Source: Methylopila turkensis (lineage in GTDB: Bacteria > Pseudomonadota > Alphaproteobacteria > Rhizobiales > Methylopilaceae). Taken from it: 64,000 bases of DNA. Below, in pieces: positions 53,402 to 61,186 of the stretch. The notes beneath the pieces are model-generated. The model searched no databases. It saw nothing but the letters and a program-made list of their open reading frames with translations, and was not told the origin of the DNA. The stretch is taken from positions 186,001 through 250,000 of the forward strand of contig NZ_BSFL01000001.1 in assembly GCF_027922325.1 (NCBI RefSeq), in the 5' to 3' direction. The stretch's first letter is position 1, and each line of letters opens with the position of its first letter. The position numbers were made by a program, and so were the translations under genes.

Positions 53402-53613
53402 TTGAAAGCTCGCGTTCTTGTACTGTCGAGGACTTAGCCGGCGCGCGCGAATTTTGCCAAGCACATAATTGCGGCCAGCTCTGCATTTATTTTAATCGTG
53501 ACGAGAGATTGATCGAAAGCCGCGGCGTCCGCTAGCGTGACGAACGCGCATGTCCGCGAGGAAGCGCAGCCGCCCGCCGCGGCGGCTTCAACTCCTGTCA
53601 TCGGACACCCGAG

Positions 53614-54726
53614 ATGCGCCCCTTCGATCCGAACGTCCTCGACCGCCGCCAGATGCTCGCCGGCCTCGGCGCCACGGGCGCAGGCCTCGCCGCCGCGTCG
53701 CTCGCAGGCTCCCCCGCCCGCGCGGCGGCCCCGCTCAAGATCGCCGTCGCCTACGTGTCTCCGATCTCCGACATCGGCTGGACCAAGCAGCATTCGCTCG
53801 GCGTCGAAGCGATCAAATCGACCTTCGGCGACAAGGTTGCGATGACGGTGCTCGAGAACATCGCGAACCCGCAGGACGCGGACCGCACCTTCCGCGACCT
53901 CGCGGCCGGCGGCCACCAGCTCATCTTCGGCACCAGCTTCTCGCACGGCACGCCGCTGCAGAAGGTCGCGCGCCAGTTCCCGAAGGTGAAGTTCGAGCAC
54001 TGCTCCGGCATCGTGCACCTGCCGAACCTCGGCACCTTCGAGGCCAAGTATTACGAGGGCACCTATCTCGCCGGCGTCGCCGCGGGCAAGATGTCGAAGA
54101 CCGGCAAGATCGGCTTCGTCGGCGGCTTCCCGATCCCGGACATCGTCGGCCCCGCCAACGCGCTGCTGCTCGGCGCCCAGAGCGTCAATCCGGCGGCGAC
54201 CTGCTCGACGATCTTCCTCAATTCCTGGTTCGACCCGGGCAAGGAGAAGGACGCCGCGGCGGCGCTGATCGCGCAGGGCTGCGACGTGATCTGCGGCATG
54301 ACCGACACGCCTTCGAGCGTGCAGGCGGCGGAGACCGCCGGCGTCTGGGGCATCGGCTACGCCAGCGACATGTCGAAATTCGCGCCGACCAAGCACCTCA
54401 CCGCCTTCACGCTCGACTGGACGAGCGAATATGTCGGCGCGACCCGCAAGGTGCTGGAGGGGACCTGGATCTCGGAGGAGCGCTGGGACGGGCTGAAGGA
54501 GGGCGTCGTGAAGATGTCGCCCTACAACGCCGCGATCCCCGACGACGTGAAGGCCATGCTCGCCGCCAAGGAGGAGGCGATCAAGGCCGGGACGCTCCAA
54601 CCCTTCGCCGGCGAGATCAAGGACCAAAAGGGCGCGACCCGCGTCGCCGCGGGCGGCGTGCTCGACGCCAAGGGCATCCGCAGCATCAACTGGTTCGTGA
54701 AGGGCATGACCGGCAACCTCGGCTGA
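53614..54726 (+). CDS. Orphan BMP family substrate-binding protein, Tat signal
   Basis: 370-residue periplasmic binding protein with a twin-arginine signal (DRRQMLAGLGATGAGLAAASL) and BMP motifs IAVAYVSPISDIGWTKQHSLG, FGTSFSHGTPLQKVARQFPKVKFEHCSG, KYYEGTYLAGVAAGKMSKTGKIGFVGGFPIPD and SWFDPGKEKDAAAALIAQGCDVI. No permease or ATPase adjoins it. It resembles the purine-unit protein at 39218 and may use that importer. It is divergent from the NdmC/D/E-like unit (212 bases between starts), so a ligand related to that pathway, such as a methylated purine, is plausible. Confidence 0.9.
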   Translation: MRPFDPNVLDRRQMLAGLGATGAGLAAASLAGSPARAAAPLKIAVAYVSPISDIGWTKQHSLGVEAIKSTFGDKVAMTVLENIANPQDADRTFRDLAAGGHQLIFGTSFSHGTPLQKVARQFPKVKFEHCSGIVHLPNLGTFEAKYYEGTYLAGVAAGKMSKTGKIGFVGGFPIPDIVGPANALLLGAQSVNPAATCSTIFLNSWFDPGKEKDAAAALIAQGCDVICGMTDTPSSVQAAETAGVWGIGYASDMSKFAPTKHLTAFTLDWTSEYVGATRKVLEGTWISEERWDGLKEGVVKMSPYNAAIPDDVKAMLAAKEEAIKAGTLQPFAGEIKDQKGATRVAAGGVLDAKGIRSINWFVKGMTGNLG

Positions 54727-54764
54727 GGTTTTCGGGCGGCCAAGTGGCGGCTGAGGCCGCGTCT

Positions 54765-54794
54765 CCGTCATGCCCGCGAAGGCGGGCATGACGG
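54765..54794. repeat. Short perfect palindrome of the ATGCCCG family, after the orphan BMP gene
   Basis: CCGTCATGCCCGC-GAA-GGCGGGCATGACGG, about 13 paired bases with a short loop, in the gap between the convergent stops at 54726 and 54849. It may also act as a terminator. Just downstream TCCTGAGCAG occurs twice in tandem (54811-54830). Confidence 0.85.
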
Positions 54795-54848
54795 TCGATC
54801 TGATCCGCAGTCCTGAGCAGTCCTGAGCAGCCCCCCGCCCGCGAGCGC

Positions 54849-55514
54849 TCAGTCGCGCGGCAGGGCGCCGCCAAGGGCGACGGCGGTGATGGTGTCGAGC
54901 GCGCCGTCGTAGTCGGCGGGCTCCAGCTTGGTCTTGCCGAGCAGGATCTGCATCTGCGCCGCGAAATCGGCGTAGGCCTGGGTCGAGGCCCACAGCATGA
55001 AGATCAGGAAGGTCGGGTTCACCGCCGGGCTGATCCGGCCTTCCTCGATCCAGCGCGCGATGAGGGCCGCCTTCTCCTCGAGCAGCGGGCGCGTGGCCGC
55101 GGCGATCTGGTCGCCGATGTGCGGCGCGCCGCTGATGATCTCGTTCGCGAAGATGCGCGACAGCTGCGGCCGCGCGCGCGAAAACTCCATCTTCCGGCGG
55201 AGATAGAGCCGGATGCAGTCCTCCGGCGACTTATCCTCGTCGATCAGCCGCAGCGTGTCGGCCCAGACCTTCAGGATGCCGTTGAGCAGCGCCCGGTAGA
55301 GCGCCTCTTTGCTGCGGTGATAATAGTAGATGTTGGACTTCGTCACGCCCGCCCGCTCGGCGATCATCGCCGTGGTGGCGCCGCGGAAGCCGTATTGCGC
55401 GAAGACCTGTTCGGCGGCGTCGAGGATCTTGGCCTCGGCGTTGGTCGTCTTTTCGCGCGCGCCCGCCTCGGCCGGTTCATCGCCGTGATCGCGTCCGGGC
55501 CTCGCCTGATCCAA
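54849..55514 (-). CDS. TetR-family regulator with RutR (YcdC)-like C-terminal domain
   Basis: 221-residue repressor. The helix-turn-helix region (about 25-75) has ILDAAEQVFAQYGFRGATTAMIAERAGVTKSNIYYYHRSKEALYRALL. The C-terminal domain (ILKVWADTLRLIDEDKSPEDCIRLYLRRKMEFSRARPQLSRIFANEIISGAP) matches the RutR/YcdC type, which in E. coli binds uracil or thymine and controls pyrimidine and purine genes. The only usable start is TTG at 55512-55514, with GAGG five bases upstream; the true N-terminus is uncertain. It lies between the orphan BMP gene and the Tsx-like gene. RutR-like palindromes at 45108, 56637 and 44328 are its probable targets. Confidence 0.85.
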   Translation of the reverse strand: MDQARPGRDHGDEPAEAGAREKTTNAEAKILDAAEQVFAQYGFRGATTAMIAERAGVTKSNIYYYHRSKEALYRALLNGILKVWADTLRLIDEDKSPEDCIRLYLRRKMEFSRARPQLSRIFANEIISGAPHIGDQIAAATRPLLEEKAALIARWIEEGRISPAVNPTFLIFMLWASTQAYADFAAQMQILLGKTKLEPADYDGALDTITAVALGGALPRD

Positions 55515-55607
55515 CTGCGCCTCGACCTCTGGCGACGGCGGCGTCGCCGTCGAGGGCCTTCCTACCCCATGCCGCCGGCCCGGCGCCAGTGCGTCCGCCC
55601 GCCCACG

Positions 55608-55640
55608 AAAAAACGGCCGGCGCGTGGAACGCGCCGGCCG
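55608..55640 (-). terminator. Intrinsic terminator after the Tsx-like gene
   Basis: On the minus strand CGGCCGGCGCG (55630-55640) pairs with CGCGCCGGCCG (55614-55624) over 11 bases with a five-base loop, followed by six T (55608-55613). A strong rho-independent terminator 40 bases after the stop. Confidence 0.93.
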
Positions 55641-55679
55641 CCAGTTCGGGAGGAAGCGATAAGGGTCAGGACGTCCGGA

Positions 55680-56525
55680 TCAGAAGCGCACCACCGCGAG
55701 CGCCTGGAACGCGCTCTCGTCGATGTCCTTGTTGCCGAGCTTGTTGATCCAGAACTGGTATTCGGTGCCGAGGAAGAGCACGTCTTTCTTGCCGGTGAAG
55801 GCGTAGCCCGCGTCCCAGCGCAGCTGCGGCTGGCCGAGGATCCAGTCGCTCTGCTTGGTGCCGAAGCTCTTGTTGCGCGAGTTGGCCGTGTATTCGACGT
55901 GGCCTTCGAAGCTGAAGAACTGGCCGGCCAGCTCGAACGGCGCGACGAACGACCAGTCCGCCTGCCAGCCGTCCTTCTGCTCGGCGGGGAAGTCGCTGTC
56001 GTCGATGAGGGCGGTGAACTGGGTGCGGAAGTGGACGAAGCCCGGCACCTTCCAATCGACATAGACGCCCGGCAGGTAGCCCAGATAGTTCGCGTCCGCG
56101 CCCGCGTTCACGCCGGCGACCACGCCGACGTCCTTGATCGGGCCGGGATAGGTCATGCCGAGCAGCTTGGCCGAGCTGAAATAGGCGTAGAACTCGCCGT
56201 AGAAGTCCTTGTCGTTGAAGTTGGTGACGTCGGTTCGGCGGTCGTCGAGATAGTCGATGAAGAAGAACACGTCGCCGAACACCCAGCTCGAGGCGTGCTG
56301 AAGCGTCACGATCGGCGTCCAGCTCTTGGTGTCGTTGAACGGGTTGTCGAGCCTGCCGTACTGGAACTGGATCTCGGTGACGCTGAATGAGAACGGCGCA
56401 GGCGCCGCGGGCGCGGCCGGGTCAGCGAGATCGGCGGCGGAGGCGGCCGTGGCGCCGAACGCAAGCGCCGCCGCGGTCACAAGGCCAGCGCTCCAGTTCC
56501 GGCATGTATTCAAAGCAGACGTCAT
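55680..56525 (-). CDS. Tsx-like nucleoside-specific outer-membrane channel
   Basis: 281-residue beta-barrel protein with a signal peptide (MTSALNTCRNWSAGLVTAAALAFGATAASA). The mature part follows the Tsx/OmpK pattern: FSFSVTEIQFQYGRLDNPF, SWTPIVTLQHASSWVFGDVFFFIDYLDD, FYGEFYAYFSSAKL, WQADWSFVAPFELAGQFFSFEGHVEYT, and a terminal aromatic F (ALAVVRF) typical of outer-membrane barrels. Tsx lets nucleosides cross the outer membrane, which fits the BMP importers nearby. I chose the ATG at 56523-56525; an upstream ATG at 56573 adds 16 residues without signal character. A RutR-like palindrome lies 112 bases upstream. Confidence 0.88.
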   Translation of the reverse strand: MTSALNTCRNWSAGLVTAAALAFGATAASAADLADPAAPAAPAPFSFSVTEIQFQYGRLDNPFNDTKSWTPIVTLQHASSWVFGDVFFFIDYLDDRRTDVTNFNDKDFYGEFYAYFSSAKLLGMTYPGPIKDVGVVAGVNAGADANYLGYLPGVYVDWKVPGFVHFRTQFTALIDDSDFPAEQKDGWQADWSFVAPFELAGQFFSFEGHVEYTANSRNKSFGTKQSDWILGQPQLRWDAGYAFTGKKDVLFLGTEYQFWINKLGNKDIDESAFQALAVVRF

Positions 56526-56636
56526 TGTTAAGCGCCCCCGATATGGTCGCAGATTCATGATGTCGCGCAGCATTCATGCGCGAATCTGTGTTTCGGATAC
56601 ATCAATCCCCGATGCGAAACGAAAGGTCACACGACC

Positions 56637-56650
56637 TGACCGAACGGTCA
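56637..56650. promoter_or_regulatory. RutR-like operator TGACCGAACGGTCA before the Tsx-like gene
   Basis: A palindrome identical to the site at 45108 except for one central base. It lies upstream of the Tsx-like gene. On the minus strand TTACGG-N17-TCTTAT immediately precedes it and is a possible promoter, so a bound repressor would cover the transcription start. Confidence 0.68.
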
Positions 56651-56793
56651 ATAAGACTGGATTGCCGGTCCGCCCGTAATCGACAAGTGTAACCGGACAA
56701 ACACAATGCCCATATGCAAGGCTGATCGCACGGTTACTGGTCACAAAATAGTCATGGGCGGCCCGCCGGCTCTCTTTGACGGGCTTAGGCGCC

Positions 56794-58152
56794 TCAAAGC
56801 GCGGCGCCGATCAGCGCTGTGGCCAGGTCCGCGTGCCGCCGGAGGGCGCGGTCGCGGTCGACCGTGACGCAGCGACCGCCTTCGACCACCACCCGCCCGT
56901 TGACGACGGTGAGGTCCGCGCGCGCCGGTCCGCAGAACACCAGCGCCGCGACCGGGTCCCATTGCGCGCCCGCGAAGGCGACCGCGCCCATGTCGAAGGC
57001 GGCGAGGTCCGCCGCCATGCCGGGCGCGAGCGCGCCGATGTCCGGGCGGCCGAGCGTCTTCGCGCCGCCGAGCGTCGCGAGCTCCAGCGCCTCCCGCGCC
57101 GACAGCGCCGAGCCGCCGCGCGCGACCCGCTGCAGCAGCAGCGCCTGACGGGCCTCGTTCAGCATGTGGGCGGAGTCGTTCGAGGCCGAACCGTCCACGC
57201 CGAGGCCAACCGTGACGCCGGCGTCGAGCATCGCCCGGACCGGCGCGACGCCGCTGCCGAGCCGCATGTTCGAGCACGGGCAATGCGCGACGCCGGTCCC
57301 GCTGCGGGCGAACAGGGAGATCTCGCCGGGATCGAGCTGCACGCAGTGGGCGTGCCAGACGTCATGCCCGCACCAGCCGAGCTCCTCCGCATAGGCGCCC
57401 GGTCGAACGCCGAACTGGTCGAGCGAATAGGCCACGTCTTCGACGTTCTCGGCGAGATGGGTGTGCAGCCCGACGCCGTAGCTCCGGGCGAGCTCGGCCG
57501 ACGCCCGCATCAGGTCGCGGCTGACCGAGAACGGCGAGCACGGCGCGACGCCGACGCGCACCATCGCGAACGGCGCGGGGTCGTGGAACGTCTCGATGAC
57601 GCGGCGGCAGTCGGCGAGGATGGCGTCCTCCCGCTCCACCAGCGCGTCCGGCGGCAGGCCGCCCTGGGATTCGCCGATGCTCATGGAGCCGCGGGTGGGA
57701 TGGAACCGCACGCCGCTCTCGACCGCGGCCTCGATCGAGTCGTCGAGGCGCGCGCCGTTCGGATACATGTAGAGGTGGTCGGAGCTGGTGGTGCAGCCGG
57801 TCTCCGCGAGCTCCATTAGCCCGACCAGCGTCGACACGCGGATGTGCTCCGGCCCCATCCGCGCCCAGATCGGGTAGAGCGTCCTGAGCCAGCCGAACAG
57901 CAGCGCGTCCTGCGCCGCGGGCACCACGCGGGTCAGGTTCTGGTAGAGGTGGTGGTGGGTGTTGACGAGGCCGGGCGTCACCACGCGGCCCCTCATGTCG
58001 ATCACCCGGTCCGCCTCCGCCGGCAGCTCCGCGGTCGGCCCCACCTGCTCGATGACGCCGTCGCGGGCGAACAGGCCGCCGTCGGCGATCTCGCGGCGCG
58101 CGGCGTCCATGGTCACGAGCACGTCGGCGTGGCGGATCAGAAGCGTGGGCAC
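56794..58152 (-). CDS. 8-oxoguanine deaminase (COG0402 amidohydrolase)
   Basis: Zinc amidohydrolase of 452 residues. Metal site and subgroup motifs: NTHHHLYQNLTR, DHLYMYPNGARLDDSIEAA, HPTRGSMSIGESQGGLPPD, GLHTHLAENVEDV, WHAHCVQL, CPCSNMRLGSGVAPV and VGLGVDGSASNDSAHMLNEARQAL. These match characterised 8-oxoguanine deaminases, which convert 8-oxoguanine to urate and ammonia. That would feed PuuD directly. The start is GTG at 58150-58152 with AGGTGA seven bases upstream; no ATG fits. Confidence 0.88.
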   Translation of the reverse strand: MPTLLIRHADVLVTMDAARREIADGGLFARDGVIEQVGPTAELPAEADRVIDMRGRVVTPGLVNTHHHLYQNLTRVVPAAQDALLFGWLRTLYPIWARMGPEHIRVSTLVGLMELAETGCTTSSDHLYMYPNGARLDDSIEAAVESGVRFHPTRGSMSIGESQGGLPPDALVEREDAILADCRRVIETFHDPAPFAMVRVGVAPCSPFSVSRDLMRASAELARSYGVGLHTHLAENVEDVAYSLDQFGVRPGAYAEELGWCGHDVWHAHCVQLDPGEISLFARSGTGVAHCPCSNMRLGSGVAPVRAMLDAGVTVGLGVDGSASNDSAHMLNEARQALLLQRVARGGSALSAREALELATLGGAKTLGRPDIGALAPGMAADLAAFDMGAVAFAGAQWDPVAALVFCGPARADLTVVNGRVVVEGGRCVTVDRDRALRRHADLATALIGAAL

Positions 58153-58373
58153 GGGCGGGTCACCTGTGTCGGGAGGCCTGAGGCGGCGGGCCGCGACGAT
58201 CCGGCCCGCGCGCCGCCAATTCAAGCGCCGTGCCAGCGGGCGCCCCGCCACCCAAGCCGAACCCGCGCGGAAAATGGGGCCGCCCGGCTATGTCCCCGCG
58301 CGTCGCCGGCCTATGACGGGTGCGCGGCGCGCCGTTCGCGGGGCGCCGGCGCGGACGACATTAAGGAGGCGGC

Positions 58374-58832
58374 GTGAGCGCGGAAGACAGACTGAACGAG
58401 CTCGGACTGGAGCTCCCGGCGACCTACACCCCGGTCGCGACCTATGTTCCGGCGAAGCGCGTCGGCGATCTGCTGTTCCTCTCGGGCCAGGGCCCCCGCC
58501 TCGCCGACGGCTCGCACCATGTCGGCAAGGTCGGCGCCGAGGTCACGGTCGCGGAGGCCTACGAGCACGCGAAGCTGGTCGGGCTCGGCCTGCTCGCCGC
58601 CATCAAGGCCGCGGCCGGCGACCTCGACAAGGTCGAGATCGTGAAGCTGCTCGGCATGGTCAACGCGACGCCGGACTTCACGCAGCAGCCGGAGGTGATC
58701 AACGGCTGCTCGGACCTGCTGGTCGCGGTGCTGGGCGAGCGCGGCCGCCACGCCCGCTCGGCGGTCGGCATGGGCTCGCTGCCGAACGGCATGACGGTCG
58801 AGATCGAGGCGATCGTCCGGATCCTGCCATGA
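58374..58832 (+). CDS. RidA family protein (YjgF/YER057c/UK114)
   Basis: 152-residue member of the RidA superfamily, of the longer subgroup (LNELGLELPATYTPVATYVPAKRVGDLLFLSGQGPRLADG...HVGKVGAEVTVAEAYEHAKLVGLGLLAAIKAAAGDLDKV). RidA proteins hydrolyse reactive enamines/imines made by PLP enzymes. The subgroup may lack the canonical arginine, so activity is not certain. The GTG start at 58374 follows AAGGAGG. Its stop overlaps the start of a PLP enzyme gene (ATGA), which suits this role. Confidence 0.88.
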   Translation: MSAEDRLNELGLELPATYTPVATYVPAKRVGDLLFLSGQGPRLADGSHHVGKVGAEVTVAEAYEHAKLVGLGLLAAIKAAAGDLDKVEIVKLLGMVNATPDFTQQPEVINGCSDLLVAVLGERGRHARSAVGMGSLPNGMTVEIEAIVRILP

Positions 58833-59908
58833 CGACGCCGCTGGGCGCCAAGATCGCCCGCACGCTCGGCACGCCCGCGGTCGTGGTCGATCTCGACGTC
58901 GTCGAGGCCAACGTCGCGCGCGTGCAAGGCTTGTGCGACGCCGCCGGCGTCGCGAACCGCCCGCACGTGAAGACCCACAAGTCGCCGGAGCTTGCGAGGC
59001 TGCAGGTCGCGGCGGGCGCGAAGGGCGTCACCTGCCAGAAGCTCGGCGAGGCCGAGGCGATGGCCGACGGCGGGCTCGACGACATCCTGATCAGCTACAA
59101 CCTGCTGGGCGAGCGCAACGTCGGCCGGCTCGGCGCGCTTCTGAAGCGGGCGCGGGTGACGGTCGCCGCCGACAGCCCCGTCACCGTGGACGGCCTCGCA
59201 CCCGCGGCGGAGATCGCGGGCCGGCCGCTCGACGTCGTCGTGGAATGCGACACCGGCCTGAAGCGCGCGGGCGTCGAGACGCCGGCGGAGGCCGTCGCGC
59301 TCGCGAAGCGGATCGCGGCGACGCCGGGGCTCCGCTTCGCCGGCCTGCTGCTCTATCCGCCGCCGGACCGCTGGCCGGAGACGCAAGGCTTCCTCGACAC
59401 GGCCCGCGCGGGCCTCGCCGCGGAGGGGCTGAAGCCCGGCATCGTGTCGACCGGCGGCTCGCCGAACCTGAAGAACCTCGGCGCGCTGAAAGGCGCGACC
59501 GAGCACCGTCCCGGCACTTATATCTTCAACGACCGAATGCAGATGGCGGCTGGGGTGGCGACGCTTCGGGACTGCGCCGCCCATGTCTACGCCACGGTCG
59601 TGAGCCGCGCGGGACCTGAGCGCGGCATCGTCGACGCCGGCTCCAAGACGCTGACCAGCGACCCCGGCGGCCTCGACGGCCACGGCCTCATCCTCGAACA
59701 CCCCGACGCCCGCATCGGCGCGCTCTCGGAGGAGCACGGGTTCCTCGACCTCCGGGCCTGCGCGGCGAAGCCCGCCGTCGGCGACGTGGTGCGGATCGTG
59801 CCGAACCATGTCTGCGTGGTGGTGAACATGGTCGACCGCCTCGTCGCCGTGCGCGGGGCTACGATCGTCGGCGAGATCCCGGTCGTCGCCCGCGGCCTGA
59901 GCGTGTGA
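58829..59908 (+). CDS. DSD1-type PLP enzyme (D-threonine aldolase / D-serine dehydratase family)
   Basis: 359-residue protein with an alanine-racemase-like N-terminal barrel. The PLP lysine region is RPHVKTHKSPELARLQ; GVTCQKLGEAEAMADGGLDDILISYNLLG and VVVECDTGLKRAGVET follow, then the DSD1 C-terminal domain with the metal-binding H and C near PNHVCVVVNMVD. The family acts on D-threo 3-hydroxy-amino acids as aldolase or dehydratase; which one cannot be told. It is co-translated with the RidA gene, which would handle the enamine released by a dehydratase. Confidence 0.87.
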   Translation: MTTPLGAKIARTLGTPAVVVDLDVVEANVARVQGLCDAAGVANRPHVKTHKSPELARLQVAAGAKGVTCQKLGEAEAMADGGLDDILISYNLLGERNVGRLGALLKRARVTVAADSPVTVDGLAPAAEIAGRPLDVVVECDTGLKRAGVETPAEAVALAKRIAATPGLRFAGLLLYPPPDRWPETQGFLDTARAGLAAEGLKPGIVSTGGSPNLKNLGALKGATEHRPGTYIFNDRMQMAAGVATLRDCAAHVYATVVSRAGPERGIVDAGSKTLTSDPGGLDGHGLILEHPDARIGALSEEHGFLDLRACAAKPAVGDVVRIVPNHVCVVVNMVDRLVAVRGATIVGEIPVVARGLSV

Positions 59909-59961
59909 GGCGCGGCGGTTCGCGCCGCCGTCAAACGCACGTCTTGCCCGCGCTTCGCCCC

Positions 59962-61170
59962 CTACCCCGCCAGCACGCTCCGCGCGGCCTCGAACAGCAC
60001 CTCGACGCCGAGCGCGAGGTCCTCTTCCTTGGTGTCCTCCGACCAGTGGTGGCTGATGCCGCCGATCGAGGGCGTGAACAGCATCGCGGCCGGCATGATG
60101 CGCGCGAGGTTCTGGGCGTCGTGGCCCGCGCCGCTCGGCATGCGCCGCCACGCGCCCGGCGCCAGGCGCTCGGCGGCGGCCGACAGCGCGTCCATCAGGC
60201 CGGGATCGCAGACGGCGGGGACGGCGCGGCTCAGGACCTCGATTGTGGTGTGGCAGCGCTCGCGACGGTTGCTCTCCTGAACGAGGCGGCGAAGGCAGTC
60301 CTCCATCCGCTCGAGAACCGCGATCTCGACGTCGCGGAACTGGAACAGCACGTCGGCGGTCCCCGGAATGATGCTGGGCGCGCCGGGGTCGAGCGCGATG
60401 CGGCCCGTGGTCCAGGTGCTGCGCTCGCCGCAGACGCGCGGGAACTCCGCGTCGATCGCGGCCAGCAGGCGCACGGCGGTGAGCCCGGCGTCCCGGCGCT
60501 CGGCCATGGTGGTGCCGCCGGCGTGGTCCTGCGCGCCCTCGACGATCAGCCGGAACTGCCAGATCGCGACGATGCCGGTGACGACGCCGACGCGCTCGCC
60601 GGCGTTCTCCAGCGTCGTGCCCTGCTCGATGTGCATTTCGAGATAGCCGCGGTAGCGGGCGGGATCGAGCGTCAGGCGCGGGCGGCCTTCGAGCCCGGCC
60701 GCCTTCAGCGCGGCGCGCAGCGGCGTGCCGTCGGTGCGGTTGCGGGAGCCGTCGATCTCGGCTTCCGTCAGGTCGCCGATCGCCGAGCGGCTGCCGAGGA
60801 AGCCGACGTCGAAATGCCCCTCCTCGTCCGCGAAGGCGATCGGATCGACCGCGAGCCCCGAGCGGGCGAGCGCGAGCGCCGCGACCACGCCGAGCGCCCC
60901 GTCGAGCCAGCCGGCCTCGTTCTGGCTCTCGATATGGCTGCCGGCGAGCAGGCGGCGGCCGGCGCCCTCCCCGCGGCCGATCACCGTGCCGACGCCGTCC
61001 ATCTCGGGGGCGAGGCCGATCTCCGCCATCTTCCGCATCAGCCATTCGCGGGACTCCATGTCCTGCGGCGAATAGGTCGGACGATGGACGCCGGTCTTGA
61101 ACCGGCCGATCTGGCGCAGTTCGTGGAGGTCGGCGAGGAAGCGGGCCGTGTCGACGGTCGGGGCGGTCAT
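59962..61170 (-). CDS. Zn-dependent M20 amidohydrolase (allantoate amidohydrolase / N-carbamoyl amino acid hydrolase family)
   Basis: 402-residue di-zinc hydrolase. Metal residues by motif: GSHIES (H), WLDGALGV (D), ADEEGHFD (E), EMHIEQG (H) and GGISHHWSED (H). QNEAGWLDGALGVVAALALA and GQDHAGGT-like AQDHAGGTTMAERRDAG are typical of the AllC/carbamoylase group. Substrates in the group include allantoate, ureidoglycolate and N-carbamoyl amino acids. Given uraD upstream in the pathway, allantoate or a carbamoyl compound is plausible but not proved. It follows the amidohydrolase gene by 16 bases. Confidence 0.85.
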   Translation of the reverse strand: MTAPTVDTARFLADLHELRQIGRFKTGVHRPTYSPQDMESREWLMRKMAEIGLAPEMDGVGTVIGRGEGAGRRLLAGSHIESQNEAGWLDGALGVVAALALARSGLAVDPIAFADEEGHFDVGFLGSRSAIGDLTEAEIDGSRNRTDGTPLRAALKAAGLEGRPRLTLDPARYRGYLEMHIEQGTTLENAGERVGVVTGIVAIWQFRLIVEGAQDHAGGTTMAERRDAGLTAVRLLAAIDAEFPRVCGERSTWTTGRIALDPGAPSIIPGTADVLFQFRDVEIAVLERMEDCLRRLVQESNRRERCHTTIEVLSRAVPAVCDPGLMDALSAAAERLAPGAWRRMPSGAGHDAQNLARIMPAAMLFTPSIGGISHHWSEDTKEEDLALGVEVLFEAARSVLAG

Positions 61171-61186
61171 TGCGTGTCCTCGAGGA

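Noticed and set aside
54811..54830. Tandem 10-base repeat TCCTGAGCAG as a possible CRISPR or attachment site
   Set aside because: Only two adjacent units without spacers and no cas or integrase genes. No CRISPR array was seen anywhere in the window.
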